Below, in pieces: positions 19,782-30,203 of a stretch of 64,000 nucleotides of DNA (the stretch's first letter is position 1; each line of letters starts with the position of its first letter). The DNA lies in assembly GCA_018399285.1 (NCBI GenBank), contig JAGYOW010000010.1, positions 31,052 to 95,051 on the forward strand, read 5' to 3'. The notes beneath the pieces are model-generated. The model made no database searches. It worked only from the letters and a program-made list of their open reading frames with translations, and was not told where the DNA came from. Origin of the DNA: Desulfotignum sp. Its GTDB lineage: Bacteria > Desulfobacterota > Desulfobacteria > Desulfobacterales > Desulfobacteraceae. Made by a program: the position numbers and the translations under genes.

Positions 19782-20536
19782 CGTTTCAGCAGCTCCCTGG
19801 CAAACGCCATATATCCTTTCGCTCCTTGTGACTGCTTGTCGTATAACATGACCGGCAGGCCGTAACTGGGGGCTTCCCCCAGTTTCACGTTCCGCGGTAT
19901 CTTGGTTTTAAACACCAGATCCTTGAAATATTTCCGGGCATCCTCCACCACGTTCTGGGCCAGGTTGGTCCGCCGGTCGAACATGGTCAGCACAATGCCT
20001 TTGATTTTCAATCCCGGATTAAACGATGATTTGACCCGCTTGACCGTGTTCAACAGCTGTCCTAAGCCTTCCAGGGCAAAAAATTCGCTCTGAAGGGGGA
20101 TCAGCACGGAATGGGATGCCACAAATGCATTCAGGGTCAACAGACTCAATGCCGGCGGGCAATCAATCAGCACATAATCATACTGGTCTGCCACGGGCAG
20201 CAGAAGCTGCTTCAGTCGCGCCTCCCGTTGCGAAACAGACACCATTTCAATTTCAAAACCGATCAAATCCACGTTGGCGGGCAACAGGGTCAGGCCCGGC
20301 AGCATGGTGGGCAGCAGCAGGTCCTGGATATCTGCCTCACCGATCAGTCCATGGTAAAGGGAGGCTTCCAGACCGGGTTTTTCCACGCCCAAGCCCGTGG
20401 TGGCATTGGCCTGGGAATCACAGTCCACCAGCAGGACTTTTTTCTTGAGCATGGCCAGGGCTGCAGACAGATTGACAGCCGTGGTGGTTTTTCCCACCCC
20501 GCCTTTTTGATTGGCTATACTGATGATCTGCGTCAT
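19778..20536 (-). CDS. parA: Chromosome-partitioning ATPase ParA
   Basis: A 252-residue Soj/ParA ATPase with the deviant Walker A KGGVGKTTT starting near residue 10, the Walker A' segment LLVDCDSQANAT, and YVLIDCPPALSLLTLNA. The length and motifs match chromosomal ParA rather than plasmid forms carrying an N-terminal HTH. It works with ParB downstream to segregate the origin region. A parS site was looked for only by eye and none is claimed. Confidence 0.95.
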   Translation of the reverse strand: MTQIISIANQKGGVGKTTTAVNLSAALAMLKKKVLLVDCDSQANATTGLGVEKPGLEASLYHGLIGEADIQDLLLPTMLPGLTLLPANVDLIGFEIEMVSVSQREARLKQLLLPVADQYDYVLIDCPPALSLLTLNAFVASHSVLIPLQSEFFALEGLGQLLNTVKRVKSSFNPGLKIKGIVLTMFDRRTNLAQNVVEDARKYFKDLVFKTKIPRNVKLGEAPSYGLPVMLYDKQSQGAKGYMAFARELLKR

Positions 20537-20694
20537 AATTTAAATTCCATATCACAGTTCATGATTCGAGGTAAACAAGAAAAATCAGCGGCTGACGTTC
20601 ATTTTTTTGGGATCTGATCTATATCATTCAGGCTGCCTCTTTTCTCCTATTCCTGGAATCATGTCAAGCAAAATTGCCGTTCCGGTTTATGAAT

Positions 20695-20722
20695 TTGACA
20701 TTTTGTATCCCTGTGATAAAAT
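20695..20722 (+). promoter_or_regulatory. Sigma-70-type promoter for hrpA
   Basis: TTGACA (20695-20700), 16-base spacer, TAAAAT (20717-20722). A start site 6-9 bases downstream would fall at 20728-20731, almost on the hrpA ATG at 20732. No Shine-Dalgarno sequence precedes that ATG. Confidence 0.55.
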
Positions 20723-20731
20723 AGCGCGTTT

Positions 20732-23700
20732 ATGATGCAAAAAGACGCTTCCCAATTTCACAAAAAAACACGGTCCGCCCGGAAACCATTGGCCCGCCCC
20801 CCTGAAAACAGACCGGCCCAACTGAATTTTCCACAAGATCTTCCCATCACGGCCAGAAAAGATGCCATCATCAAAGCCATCCAGACCAGCCGGGTGGTGA
20901 TCATTTCCGGAGAAACCGGTTCCGGCAAAACCACCCAGATCCCCAAATGCTGTCTGGCTGCCGGCTGCGGCAACCGGGGCATGATCGGCTGCACCCAGCC
21001 CCGGCGCATCGCCGCAATCAATGTGGCCAAACGCATGGCATTTGAATTCAAGGAATCTTTAGGGCACTCCGTGGGCTACAAGATCCGGTTTGACGATAAA
21101 ACCCCTGCGGGTGCCTGTATCAAGGTGATGACCGACGGCATTCTTTTGGCGGAAACCCAGCAGGATCCGCTGCTCAAGCGCTATGACACCATTATTGTGG
21201 ACGAGGCCCATGAAAGAAGCCTGAACATCGATTTTACCCTGGGAATTCTCAGACGTCTGATAAAAAAACGCAAACACCTGAAACTGATCATCACATCCGC
21301 CACCATTGATACCCGGAAATTTTCAGAAGCCTTTGACAACGCCCCCATCATCGAGGTTTCCGGCCGGATGTTTCCCGTGGAAATGATATACCGGCCCATC
21401 CTGGAGGACACCGGAGAAAAACAGAATCCGGAAGATCAAGGATATGTGGAAGCGGCGGCTGATGCAGCCCATTCTCTTTTGACCCGGACCCGGTCCGGGG
21501 ACATGCTGATTTTCATGCCCACGGAACAGGACATCGGAGAAACCATGGAACTGCTCCGGGGCCGGCAGCATCCCGGTGTCACCATCCTGCCGCTGTTCGC
21601 CCGGCTGTCCGCCGGTGAACAGGCCAAAGTATTTTCAAGGGCCCCGGGCCGGAAAATCATCGTATCCACCAATGTGGCGGAAACCTCTTTGACCATTCCG
21701 GGCATCCGATATGTGATCGACACGGGCCTTGCCCGGATTCCCAGTTATTCCCCGAGAACCCGCACCACCTCGCTGCCCGTGCGGCCCATCTCCCAGAGTT
21801 CCGCCAACCAGCGCATGGGACGGTGCGGCCGGGTGGAAAACGGGATCTGTATACGGCTGTATGATGAGGATGATTTCAACGGCCGCCCGTTTTTCACGGC
21901 CCCGGAAATCTTGCGGAGCAACCTGGCGGAAGTCATCTTGCGCATGATTTCCCTGAAACTGGGGGATGTACAGGGATTTCCCTTTATCGATCCGCCCGCC
22001 CCCAAAAGCATCCGGGACGGATTTGACACCCTGGTGGAGCTGGGGGCCGTCAAGGTGTCGGACAAGCCCAAAAAATCCTTTGAGCTCACGGACGTGGGAC
22101 AGATCATGTCACGAATCCCCGTGGATCCCAAACTGTCCCGCATTCTCATTGCGGCCAAAGACAACCACTGCCTGGCCGAAGCCCTTGTCATTGCCACGGC
22201 GTTGTCCATTTCCGATGTCCGGCAGCGCCCGGCTGACAAAGCAGCGGCAGCCGACCAGAAGCATGCCCGGTTCAAAGACCCGTCCTCTGATTTCATCACC
22301 CTGCTCAACATCTGGGATGCCTATCAGGCGGAAGAAAAAAAATCCCGATCAAGGACCCGACTCCGGCAGTTCTGCATGGATCATTTTCTGTCTTTCAAAC
22401 GGATCCGGGAATGGCTGGATATCCACAGCCAGATCCGGCGCCAGCTGAAAGAACACGGATTTTCTAATTTCTCGCCCTTTACTTTTCTGCCCGGCACCGA
22501 TCATTTGAAATCAAAGGCCAAAGACATCGGCGGCCCTTTGTATATTGCCCTGCACAAACCTTTTGGCCGGATACCTGTCCCACATTGCCCATAAAAAAGA
22601 AAAAAACATCTATGCAGCGGCCAAAGGCCAGCAGGCCATGATTTTTCCGGGATCCGGGTTGTTTGACAAAGCCGGCCCCTGGATTGTGGCGGCCGAGTAT
22701 GTCAAAACCAGCCAGCTGTTTGCCAGAGGGGTGGCCAATATCGATCCGGCCTGGCTGGAGGAGATCGGCAAAGATCTGTGCACCCGCACCTATTCGGATC
22801 CCCGGTGGGAAAAAAAACAGGGCCGGGTCATGGCCACGGAACAGGTCTCGTTGTTCGGTCTCATCATTGTGGCGGGCCGGGCCGTGCCTTATGGAAAAAT
22901 CCATCCCCAGGAGGCCGGGGATATTTTTATCCGCAGAGCCCTGGTGGATGCAGAGATTCACCAGCCCTTCGCTTTCATGGTCCACAACAAGAACCTGATC
23001 GAAGAACTGGAAGAGGCGGAGCACAAGACAAGGCAGCGGGATATTCTGGTGAGCACGGAGGACATGGTCCAGTTTTGCCATGCCCGGCTGCCCCGGCCGT
23101 TTTATCACATCAAAACCTTTGCCAAATTTCTCAAAGACCAGAAAGAGGATACGTTTCTGCGCATGACCCGGCAAGACCTGAAAAACAAAGCGGATCAGGA
23201 TCATCTGGCATTGTTCCCGGATGTGCTGAACACGGCACAGGGAAACTTTGCCCTTGTCTTTACCGGTTTGACCCGAAACGACACGATGGGGTCACAGTCA
23301 AGGTGCCGGCGGACATGGCGGCCCAGGTCCCTAAGACGGCTGTGGAAAAACTGTGCTGGACTGTTTGAAGAAGAAAAAATCGCCGGACTGATCAAGGGGC
23401 TGCCCAAATCATACCGGGGTCCGGCTGATGCCCGTCCAGCCACGGCGGCCCGGATCGCAACAATCTGCCCAAAGACGACACACGCCGTTGTTCTCCCAGT
23501 TGTCTGCCTTTATCCGGAAACACTATGGATTGACCATTCCTGCCACAGCCTGGTTTCTGGAAGACCATCTGGCGGATCACTTGAAAATGCGGATTTCCAT
23601 CCGGGACCACAAAGACCGGGAGATCACCTCTTAAGGGATCCATCCATTTTAAACCGGTTCCCGCATGCAGCGCCCCAGCCCGGCACATCCGCCCTGGACC

Positions 23701-24603
23701 GGGCCAGGCAGACATTTGAAAAACAGGGATCACAGACTGACGTTTCCCGATTTGGCGGAAGTGCATTGCATTGACGAATCGGACGGGTTCACCCGAAAGG
23801 TGTACCCGGGGCTGAAAATCGAGAAGGATACGTTAAGTCTGCGGCTGTTTCTCTCCCGGCAGGATGCAAAAGCCGCCCATGTCCAGGGGATCCGAAGGCT
23901 GTATGAGCACCGGTGTACCGATCTGTTCAAGGCCGTTAAAAAAGATATCCGCGCCACAGGGGACCTCAAGCGGATCGCCATGTATTTTGACGGGCCGGCC
24001 GCATTTCAACATGCGGTTTATACCTGTATCACCCGGCATCTGTTTGAAAAAAATCTGCGAACCCGGGAGGCGTTTGAATCCTATATCCAAAAACTGCGGC
24101 CTACCCTTTTTCAGCAGACACAGGATCTGATCCAGGATATTCAGGCCGTGGGCCGGGCATATGCCGAATGTTTTTCTTTGATTCAGGCCCTGTCTTTAAA
24201 ACATCAGGCCCGGCCCCAGGCCAGCCGGATGCTGGCTGAACTGTTTGAAGGGCTTAAAAACCTGGTGCCGCCCCATTTTCTTTCTTTATATGCCATGAAG
24301 CGGATCCAGCATTTGCCCCGGTATGTGGACTGTCTTAGAATCCGGGCCCGGAGAGGGGCGGACAACCCGGCCAAAGAATCTGAAAAAGCCAAAAAAATCA
24401 GCCGGTTTGAACATCATCTGGCCACCCAGGTGGCTGGATTGTCTGAAAAAACATCCCCGGAAAAAGCCGAAAAAGTCGAGGATTTTTTCTGGCTCCTGGA
24501 AGAATACAAAATATCGATTTTTGCCCAGGAATTAAAAACCGCGGTCAAAGTGTCTGCCAAACGCCTGGAAAAAGAACTGCACACCCTGTCCACCCTGATC
24601 TGA
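20732..24603 (+). CDS. hrpA: DEAH-box RNA helicase HrpA (frameshifted)
   Basis: About 1290 residues of HrpA are recognisable across three frames: 20732-22594, then from about 22545, then from about 23665 to the stop. The first part has Walker A GETGSGKTTQ, the DEAH box in VDEAHERSLN, SATIDT and QRMGRCGR. The later parts supply the HrpA-specific C-terminal region (HQPFAFMVHNKN, DFFWLLEEYKISIFAQELKT). Lesions lie near 22560 and at several points between 23280 and 23640, each with homology resuming in another frame. Total length matches intact HrpA, so recent loss or sequencing error is likelier than old decay. Confidence 0.85.
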
Positions 24604-24663
24604 TATCCGGATGGCCTGAAAAACCCCACCCAATGATGAAACTATCCACAGTCAGGTATTCTG

Positions 24664-24687
24664 CTTAACACTTAACACTTAACACTT
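24664..24687. repeat. Seven-base tandem repeat
   Basis: CTTAACA is repeated three times with a partial fourth copy. It overlaps the stop codon of the small minus-strand gene at 24672. No role is apparent. Confidence 0.8.
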
Positions 24688-24944
24688 CCCCTGCCTGACG
24701 GGGTTTTCAGCCGCTTGCGCACCTGTTTTTCCAGATGCTGAACAATCCGGGTCAATGCCCGTGTTTCCCGGATGGGACCGGAATCATTCCACCCGGCGGC
24801 CAGGGCCTGGTGTATTTTTTGACGAAACTGATCCACGGAATTCACCAAAGTCATCCATGCCAGCAGTTTCTGAATCACATGGCGCTCTTCCGGGCTCAGA
24901 TCCGCCGTATCAATGGGTTGGCCTTTGTCTGTTCGGATAATCAT
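24672..24944 (-). CDS. Hypothetical protein, 90 residues
   Basis: A small soluble, charged, probably helical protein (starts MIIRTDKGQPID, ends RGSVKC). I do not recognise a family. It has no signal peptide, membrane segment or Cys cluster apart from the final Cys. Its last codons run into a seven-base tandem repeat. It is convergent with hrpA and divergent from the ccdA-like gene. Codon composition looks like that of its neighbours, so it is probably a real gene, but this rests on an uninterrupted frame only. Confidence 0.5.
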   Translation of the reverse strand: MIIRTDKGQPIDTADLSPEERHVIQKLLAWMTLVNSVDQFRQKIHQALAAGWNDSGPIRETRALTRIVQHLEKQVRKRLKTPSGRGSVKC

Positions 24945-25078
24945 CTGTTTTGTTTTTCCTTATGGATTTAACCGGTGATCCGGATTTTCCCTGAAACTTC
25001 TTGAAACCTGCTGCATAATGCATTAATTTGCTCTAAGTTATCAACCAAAAACCCAAATTTCAATAAAGGATTGTTTGC

Positions 25079-25777
25079 ATGTTCACTGAAACCGTTACTT
25101 TTCCCGCGGCATTTATCGCCGGCCTGCTCTCATTTTTATCCCCGTGTATTCTCCCGCTGATCCCTGCGTATTTTTCATTCATCACGGGGCTGTCTTTGGA
25201 TGAACTCACCCAAGGCAGACAGGAAACCCGGAAAAAAGTGATCCTGTCCACCCTGGCGTATGTGGCCGGGTTTTCCCTGGTGTTTATCCTGATGGGCGCA
25301 TCCGCTTCGTTTCTGGGATCTGCGTTCACCCGATACGCTTACATCGTTCAGTACGTGGGGGGGGCCATTATCCTGATTTTCGGGCTGCACCTGCTGGGGG
25401 CCATCAACATCAAGGCTCTGGCGTTTGAAAAGCGGATCCACATGAAACAGAAGCCGGTCCACCTGGCCGGCACCTTTGTCATCGGCATGGCGTTCGGGGC
25501 CGGATGGAGTCCGTGCATCGGGCCGCTTTTAGGAAGCATCCTGATCGTAGCAGGCAACCAGGACACCGTGGCCAAGGGAATCTGGCTTCTGGCCGTTTAT
25601 TCCGCGGGTCTGGCCCTGCCATTCATGCTCATGTCCTTTTTCATCACCTCCCTGGTGGAAACCATGAAAAAAGCCACCCGGTTCATTCCCATCATCAACA
25701 AAGTCGCAGGCGGACTGTTGGTTGTCATGGGGCTGCTCCTGATTTTTGACAAATTTCATTTACTGACCCTGGTCTGA
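25079..25777 (+). CDS. ccdA: CcdA/DsbD-like thiol-reductant membrane transporter
   Basis: A 232-residue polytopic membrane protein of the CcdA family, which carries reducing power from cytoplasmic thioredoxin across the membrane for cytochrome c maturation or disulfide reduction. The two redox Cys lie in LSPCILPLIP and GWSPCIGPLL, in the first and fourth predicted helices, as in the family. AAAGGA precedes the ATG. No periplasmic thioredoxin partner is adjacent; an MFS transporter follows 13 bases later. Confidence 0.9.
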   Translation: MFTETVTFPAAFIAGLLSFLSPCILPLIPAYFSFITGLSLDELTQGRQETRKKVILSTLAYVAGFSLVFILMGASASFLGSAFTRYAYIVQYVGGAIILIFGLHLLGAINIKALAFEKRIHMKQKPVHLAGTFVIGMAFGAGWSPCIGPLLGSILIVAGNQDTVAKGIWLLAVYSAGLALPFMLMSFFITSLVETMKKATRFIPIINKVAGGLLVVMGLLLIFDKFHLLTLV

Positions 25778-25790
25778 TCCGGCAGCACCC

Positions 25791-26975
25791 ATGACACACC
25801 CCCGTTTCCGTTTTTACAGCCTGATCCTTGTCACCACTTTGGCCAAACTGCTGATGAACACGGCCCGACGGATGGTGTATCCCTTTGCCCCGGCCTTTGC
25901 CAGGGGGCTGGGCGTGGATCTGGCCGCCATCACCTCGGTCATTGCCCTGAATCAGGCCACGGCCGTGCTGGGACCGGTGGGGGCCTCTTTTGCCGACCAT
26001 TACGGCAACCGCCGCATTATTTTGTTTTCTCTGGTCATGCTCTGTATCGGGTGTGTGGCCGCCGGCCTGATCCCTTTGTACGGCACCCTGGTGCTGGCCC
26101 TGTTTTTCGCAGGACTGGCCAAAAGCATTTTTGATCCCAGTTTCCAGGCTTTCATCGGTACCCATGTGCCGTTTGAACAGCGGGGAAAATTCATCGGCAT
26201 CACGGAATTGGCCTGGGCCGGGGCCACTTTGGTGGGGATTCCCCTGGCCGGCATGACCATCCAGGCGTTTTCCTTTCAGACCCCGTTTCTGGTCATCGGC
26301 ATCCTGGCCGCCGCCTGTTTTGCCTTGATTTTCAGGATGATGCCCGAAGACCGGCCCCCTGCCGGAAATGCCGGCAAAAAAACCGGGCACCTGCTGGTGA
26401 ACTGGCAGCAGATCATGAAAAACCGGCAGGTTTTAGGCATGCTGAGCTTTGCCTTTTTCATGGCATTGGGATCCGATATTTTGTTTGTGGTCTACGGCGC
26501 ATGGCTGGAGCAGTCCTATGGCCTGTCTCTGGCCGCCATCGGCATGGGAACGATCCTCATCGGCATGGCCGAGGTGGCCGGAGAAGCGATCACCGCGTTT
26601 TTTTCCGACCGGATCGGGCTGCTGAGAACCGTGTTCATCGGCATGATCCTGACGGCCGGCGCCTATTTTCTGCTGCCCGTCCTGGACCGGGGGGTCTTTT
26701 ATGTGCTGGGCGGATTGTTTCTGGTATTTTTATGCTTTGAATTCACCATTGTCACGGCCATGAGCCTGGCCACGGAACTGATGCCGGAACTGCGGGCATC
26801 CACCTTGTCGGCATTTTACGCCGTGGGCGGCATGGGCCGGGTGGTCGGGGCGTTTTGCGGTGGCCTGATCTGGTCTAAAACCGGTATTTTTTATATCAGC
26901 GTGATTGCCGGTGTGTGCACACTGGCCGCCCTGGCCTGCTTGACGGCCGGGTTTATCCGTTTTTCCCGGTCTTAG
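25791..26975 (+). CDS. MFS transporter
   Basis: A 394-residue major facilitator with about twelve hydrophobic segments. The loop between helices 2 and 3 reads ADHYGNRRII, a variant of the MFS signature, and the second half has the matching FSDRIGLLR. The substrate cannot be told from sequence. It follows the ccdA-like gene closely and ends in TAG, overlapping by four bases the convergent PHP gene. Confidence 0.85.
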   Translation: MTHPRFRFYSLILVTTLAKLLMNTARRMVYPFAPAFARGLGVDLAAITSVIALNQATAVLGPVGASFADHYGNRRIILFSLVMLCIGCVAAGLIPLYGTLVLALFFAGLAKSIFDPSFQAFIGTHVPFEQRGKFIGITELAWAGATLVGIPLAGMTIQAFSFQTPFLVIGILAAACFALIFRMMPEDRPPAGNAGKKTGHLLVNWQQIMKNRQVLGMLSFAFFMALGSDILFVVYGAWLEQSYGLSLAAIGMGTILIGMAEVAGEAITAFFSDRIGLLRTVFIGMILTAGAYFLLPVLDRGVFYVLGGLFLVFLCFEFTIVTAMSLATELMPELRASTLSAFYAVGGMGRVVGAFCGGLIWSKTGIFYISVIAGVCTLAALACLTAGFIRFSRS

Positions 26976-27880
26976 GCCAGCGCGGCTTCAAACCGGCGAA
27001 ACAGAGGTTCCGTGATACCGGCCACTCCCAGGGGACGTTCACTGGCATCGTGACAGTCTGAACCCCCCGTGATCAGCAGATCATGACGCATTGCCCAGCC
27101 AAGCAGTATCTCTTGAAACGCTTTTGTGTGTCCCGGGTAAAACACCTCAATGCCTTGAAGGCCGGCATCCAGAAATTCCGGTAACAGGGTTTCCACAATC
27201 TCAATGGGCGGCAGCACTTCCTTGTAATGGCCGTTGCCCGGATAGGAGCCGGCAGCCGGGTGGGCCAGGACCGCCAGCAAAGGATGTTGTTTCATGAACC
27301 GGGCCACATCCTCCAGTTCAATGCCCGACGGCAGATAGGCCGGGCTGGCATTGCCGATGATCCGGTTGATGGTTTCTTTTTCAGTCATGCCCAGTTTTTC
27401 AGACAGGGCCAGGGCAAAATGACGGCGGCTGGCATTGGCGCTGTAATCGGCAATGTCCTGAAAAACCAGTTCTCTGGCCAGTAACGGTGTCTTTCCCATG
27501 GGTCCGAATTCTTCATTGATCCGCATGATCCGTGCCCGGACCAGCCCCTCGCCCCGGCCTTTGGACATCAGAGTTTCAAAATCAGTCACAAACTTTATGT
27601 CTGACAGTCGCTTTTGAGAAAAATAACACAGCAGATGAAGCGTGCCTGTAAAAAAAGACCGACGAAACCGAACGGAAACCTCCACCCCGGGAATCACCTG
27701 AACTCCTGCCTGTTCTCCTTGTGCCAGCCCCGGCTCAATTCCCTTGAGGGTATCATGATCCGTGATGGCAATTGCTTTGAGTCCAAGCGCTTTTGCCCGG
27801 GCCACCAGTTGTCCGGGGGTAAAATCACCATCCGAGGCCTGGGTGTGGTTATGCAGGTCGGCAAATATCAAGTGCGTCAT
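26972..27880 (-). CDS. PHP-domain phosphoesterase
   Basis: A 302-residue protein of the polymerase-histidinol-phosphatase fold, of the type that includes RNase AM / 3',5'-nucleoside bisphosphate phosphatase. Metal ligands are visible in ADLHNHTQASDG, AIAITDHDTLKG, VIPGVEVSV, LAHPA and TGGSDCHD. The order and length fit the YciV-like group. It is transcribed alone, away from pckG. The exact substrate is unknown. Confidence 0.85.
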   Translation of the reverse strand: MTHLIFADLHNHTQASDGDFTPGQLVARAKALGLKAIAITDHDTLKGIEPGLAQGEQAGVQVIPGVEVSVRFRRSFFTGTLHLLCYFSQKRLSDIKFVTDFETLMSKGRGEGLVRARIMRINEEFGPMGKTPLLARELVFQDIADYSANASRRHFALALSEKLGMTEKETINRIIGNASPAYLPSGIELEDVARFMKQHPLLAVLAHPAAGSYPGNGHYKEVLPPIEIVETLLPEFLDAGLQGIEVFYPGHTKAFQEILLGWAMRHDLLITGGSDCHDASERPLGVAGITEPLFRRFEAALA

Positions 27881-28107
27881 GTGTTTTTCTCCTGATGCTT
27901 GAAAAACGGTTTTCAGGATGATCCCCTTGGCCGGTCAAGGATTGTCACTGGTTTAAACGCTTGCAGCAGAGCATTTTTTTAAAAAAATTTCAAGATATCG
28001 TTTGATTTTTAACAGGTAAATGATAGAAGAAAAAATCAAAATTGGAAAAATTTCCAGCAAAAAAGGATGTATAATCAAAACAAACCTTCTCATATACGGA
28101 TAAAAAC

Positions 28108-30045
28108 ATGGACATTCTGAATGAACTGGGCAAAATCGGATCAGCGGAACAGGCTTTGGCGGTTTTTGAAAAGCAAATGGATACGGCGCAGTTGGGTCGA
28201 ATTTCGAGCATCTCACATCCAGAAATTCTGAAACGGATTGCCAATGCCGTGGTGATCTGCAACCCGGACCATATTTTCATCAACACGGGGTCTGAAGCGG
28301 ACCGCCAGTTCATCCGGGACCTGGCCCTGGAAACCGGGGAGGAACGGGCCCTGGCCATGGAAAATCATACCATTCATTTTGACCTGCCCGGGGAACAGGG
28401 CCGGATCGTGGACCGCACCTTTTATATCGCCAATCCGGAAGATCTGATCTCGTCCCTTGCCAACCGCATGAACCGGGAAACCGCCCTGGAAGATATCCGC
28501 GCCAACATGACCGATATCATGAAAGGGAAAACCATGGTGGTGGGATTTTACATGCGGGGGCCCGTGGGGGCAACGGTTTCCAACCCGGCCCTGGAAATCA
28601 CCAGTTCCGCCTATGTCAGTCACAGCGCTGAGATCCTGTACCGGAATGCGTTTGCGGATTTTGACAAAGAAGTGGCGGCCCGGGGTCATTTTTTCACCAA
28701 TGTCCACTCCCAGGGGCTGAACCGGACAAAAGATCTGCCCGATGCCCGGGTGTTCATGGATTTGCAGTACCAGACCACCTACAGCTTTAAATGCACCTAT
28801 GCCGGCAACACATTGCTGCTCAAAAAAGGGAACCACCGGTTTGCCGTGGACAAGGCCGTCCATAAAAACCGGGGGGAAGAGCTGTCCGAGCACATGTTCA
28901 TCACCGGAATCCAGGGGCCGGAAAACCGGGTGACCTGGTTTGCCGGGGCTGCGCCATCCGGATGCGGCAAAACCACCACAGCCATGGCCGGGGACCTGTT
29001 TGTGGGAGACGACCTGGCCCAGATGTGGATCGCAGACGATGGCAGCATCCGAAGCGTCAACCCGGAAGCCGGTATCTTCGGGATTGTGGAGGATGTGAAC
29101 CAGGAAGGGGACCCCTTGCTCATGAAAGTGCTCAGGCAGACCGGATATGAGGTGATCTGGTCCAATGTGCTCATTGATGAAAACAATATCCCCCACTGGG
29201 TGGGCAACCTTGAACCTCCGCCTGAAAAAGGGATCAATTTTCAGGGGGAATGGCATCCAGGTAAAACCGATGACACAGGCAAACCCATTCCCATGTCCCA
29301 TCCCAATTCCCGGTGCACCCTGAGGTCCACCAACCTGGAAAACTATTGTCCGGACGCGGAAAACCCGGACGGCGTGCTCACCCGGATATTCACTTACAGC
29401 GGCCGGGATGCGGACACCATGCCCCCGGTCTGGGTGGCACGGGATTCCGATCAGGGCGTGGTCATCGGTGCCTGCATCGTATCGGCTGCCACGGCCACTG
29501 AAGTGGGGGCTTCCGGGGTCAAACGGGCCCCCTGGGCCAATGCCCCGTTCATTCCCGGGGCTTTAGGGGATTACATGGATGCCCAGTTCCGGTTTTTCGG
29601 AAACGCCAGAATTCAGGAACAATTTCAGCCCGTCATGGCCGGTCTGAATTATTTTCTCACGGACAAAGCCCGGGGCGGCAGTACCGGCAAACTGCTGGGG
29701 GAAAAAAAAGATGTCAAGGTCTGGCTGGCATGGCTGGAACGATACGCTCATAAGGAGGCAGGACATATTCAGACCCCCATCGGCAACCTGCCCCTGTATC
29801 GGGACCTGAAACCGCTGTTTGATAAGATCATTGACAAACCCTATCCGAAAGATCTGTATGACCGGCAGTTTTCCCTGTATGTGGATCACATCATTGCACG
29901 CATCAAACTGCAGGAAGCTGCCTATGCCAAAGAAAAAAACATCCCCGACCGGCTGTTTGAGATTCTGGCACATCAGAAAGAAGCGCTGCAGGCATTGAAG
30001 CAGACAAAAGGAGCGGTGATTTTACCCGGGGATATGGAAAGCTGA
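28108..30045 (+). CDS. pckG: Phosphoenolpyruvate carboxykinase (GTP)
   Basis: A 645-residue GTP-type PEPCK, interconverting oxaloacetate and PEP. Recognisable are the nucleotide loop APSGCGKTTTAM, the metal and substrate region around FVGDDLAQMWIADDGS, SNVLIDENN, and the C-terminal GAFRF-like segment AQFRFFGNA. In an anaerobe this may run either in gluconeogenesis or anaplerosis. The start is preceded by an A/T-rich region without a clear ribosome binding site. A weak GGGT/ACCC hairpin with T-rich flank follows the stop. Confidence 0.93.
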   Translation: MDILNELGKIGSAEQALAVFEKQMDTAQLGRISSISHPEILKRIANAVVICNPDHIFINTGSEADRQFIRDLALETGEERALAMENHTIHFDLPGEQGRIVDRTFYIANPEDLISSLANRMNRETALEDIRANMTDIMKGKTMVVGFYMRGPVGATVSNPALEITSSAYVSHSAEILYRNAFADFDKEVAARGHFFTNVHSQGLNRTKDLPDARVFMDLQYQTTYSFKCTYAGNTLLLKKGNHRFAVDKAVHKNRGEELSEHMFITGIQGPENRVTWFAGAAPSGCGKTTTAMAGDLFVGDDLAQMWIADDGSIRSVNPEAGIFGIVEDVNQEGDPLLMKVLRQTGYEVIWSNVLIDENNIPHWVGNLEPPPEKGINFQGEWHPGKTDDTGKPIPMSHPNSRCTLRSTNLENYCPDAENPDGVLTRIFTYSGRDADTMPPVWVARDSDQGVVIGACIVSAATATEVGASGVKRAPWANAPFIPGALGDYMDAQFRFFGNARIQEQFQPVMAGLNYFLTDKARGGSTGKLLGEKKDVKVWLAWLERYAHKEAGHIQTPIGNLPLYRDLKPLFDKIIDKPYPKDLYDRQFSLYVDHIIARIKLQEAAYAKEKNIPDRLFEILAHQKEALQALKQTKGAVILPGDMES

Positions 30046-30082
30046 AATTGGGTGATTTACCCATTTTATTGGATTTTATTGC

Positions 30083-30111
30083 TTGATTTTATGAACTTTT
30101 TTGGATAAAAA
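30083..30111 (+). promoter_or_regulatory. Candidate promoter for nfnAB
   Basis: TTGATT, 17-base spacer, TAAAAA, about 90 bases before the nfnA start in an A/T-rich intergenic stretch. Confidence 0.4.
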
Positions 30112-30203
30112 TATTGATTTCACAATTGAATATCAAACATTATCAACTACTGTTGCAGCCGGATGCTGCTGACAATATGTTTTTTTGACAACAGGAGGAA
30201 CCA

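Noticed and set aside
24664..24687. Iteron or origin element from the CTTAACA repeats
   Set aside because: Only three short copies, no initiator gene or AT-rich unwinding region beside them.
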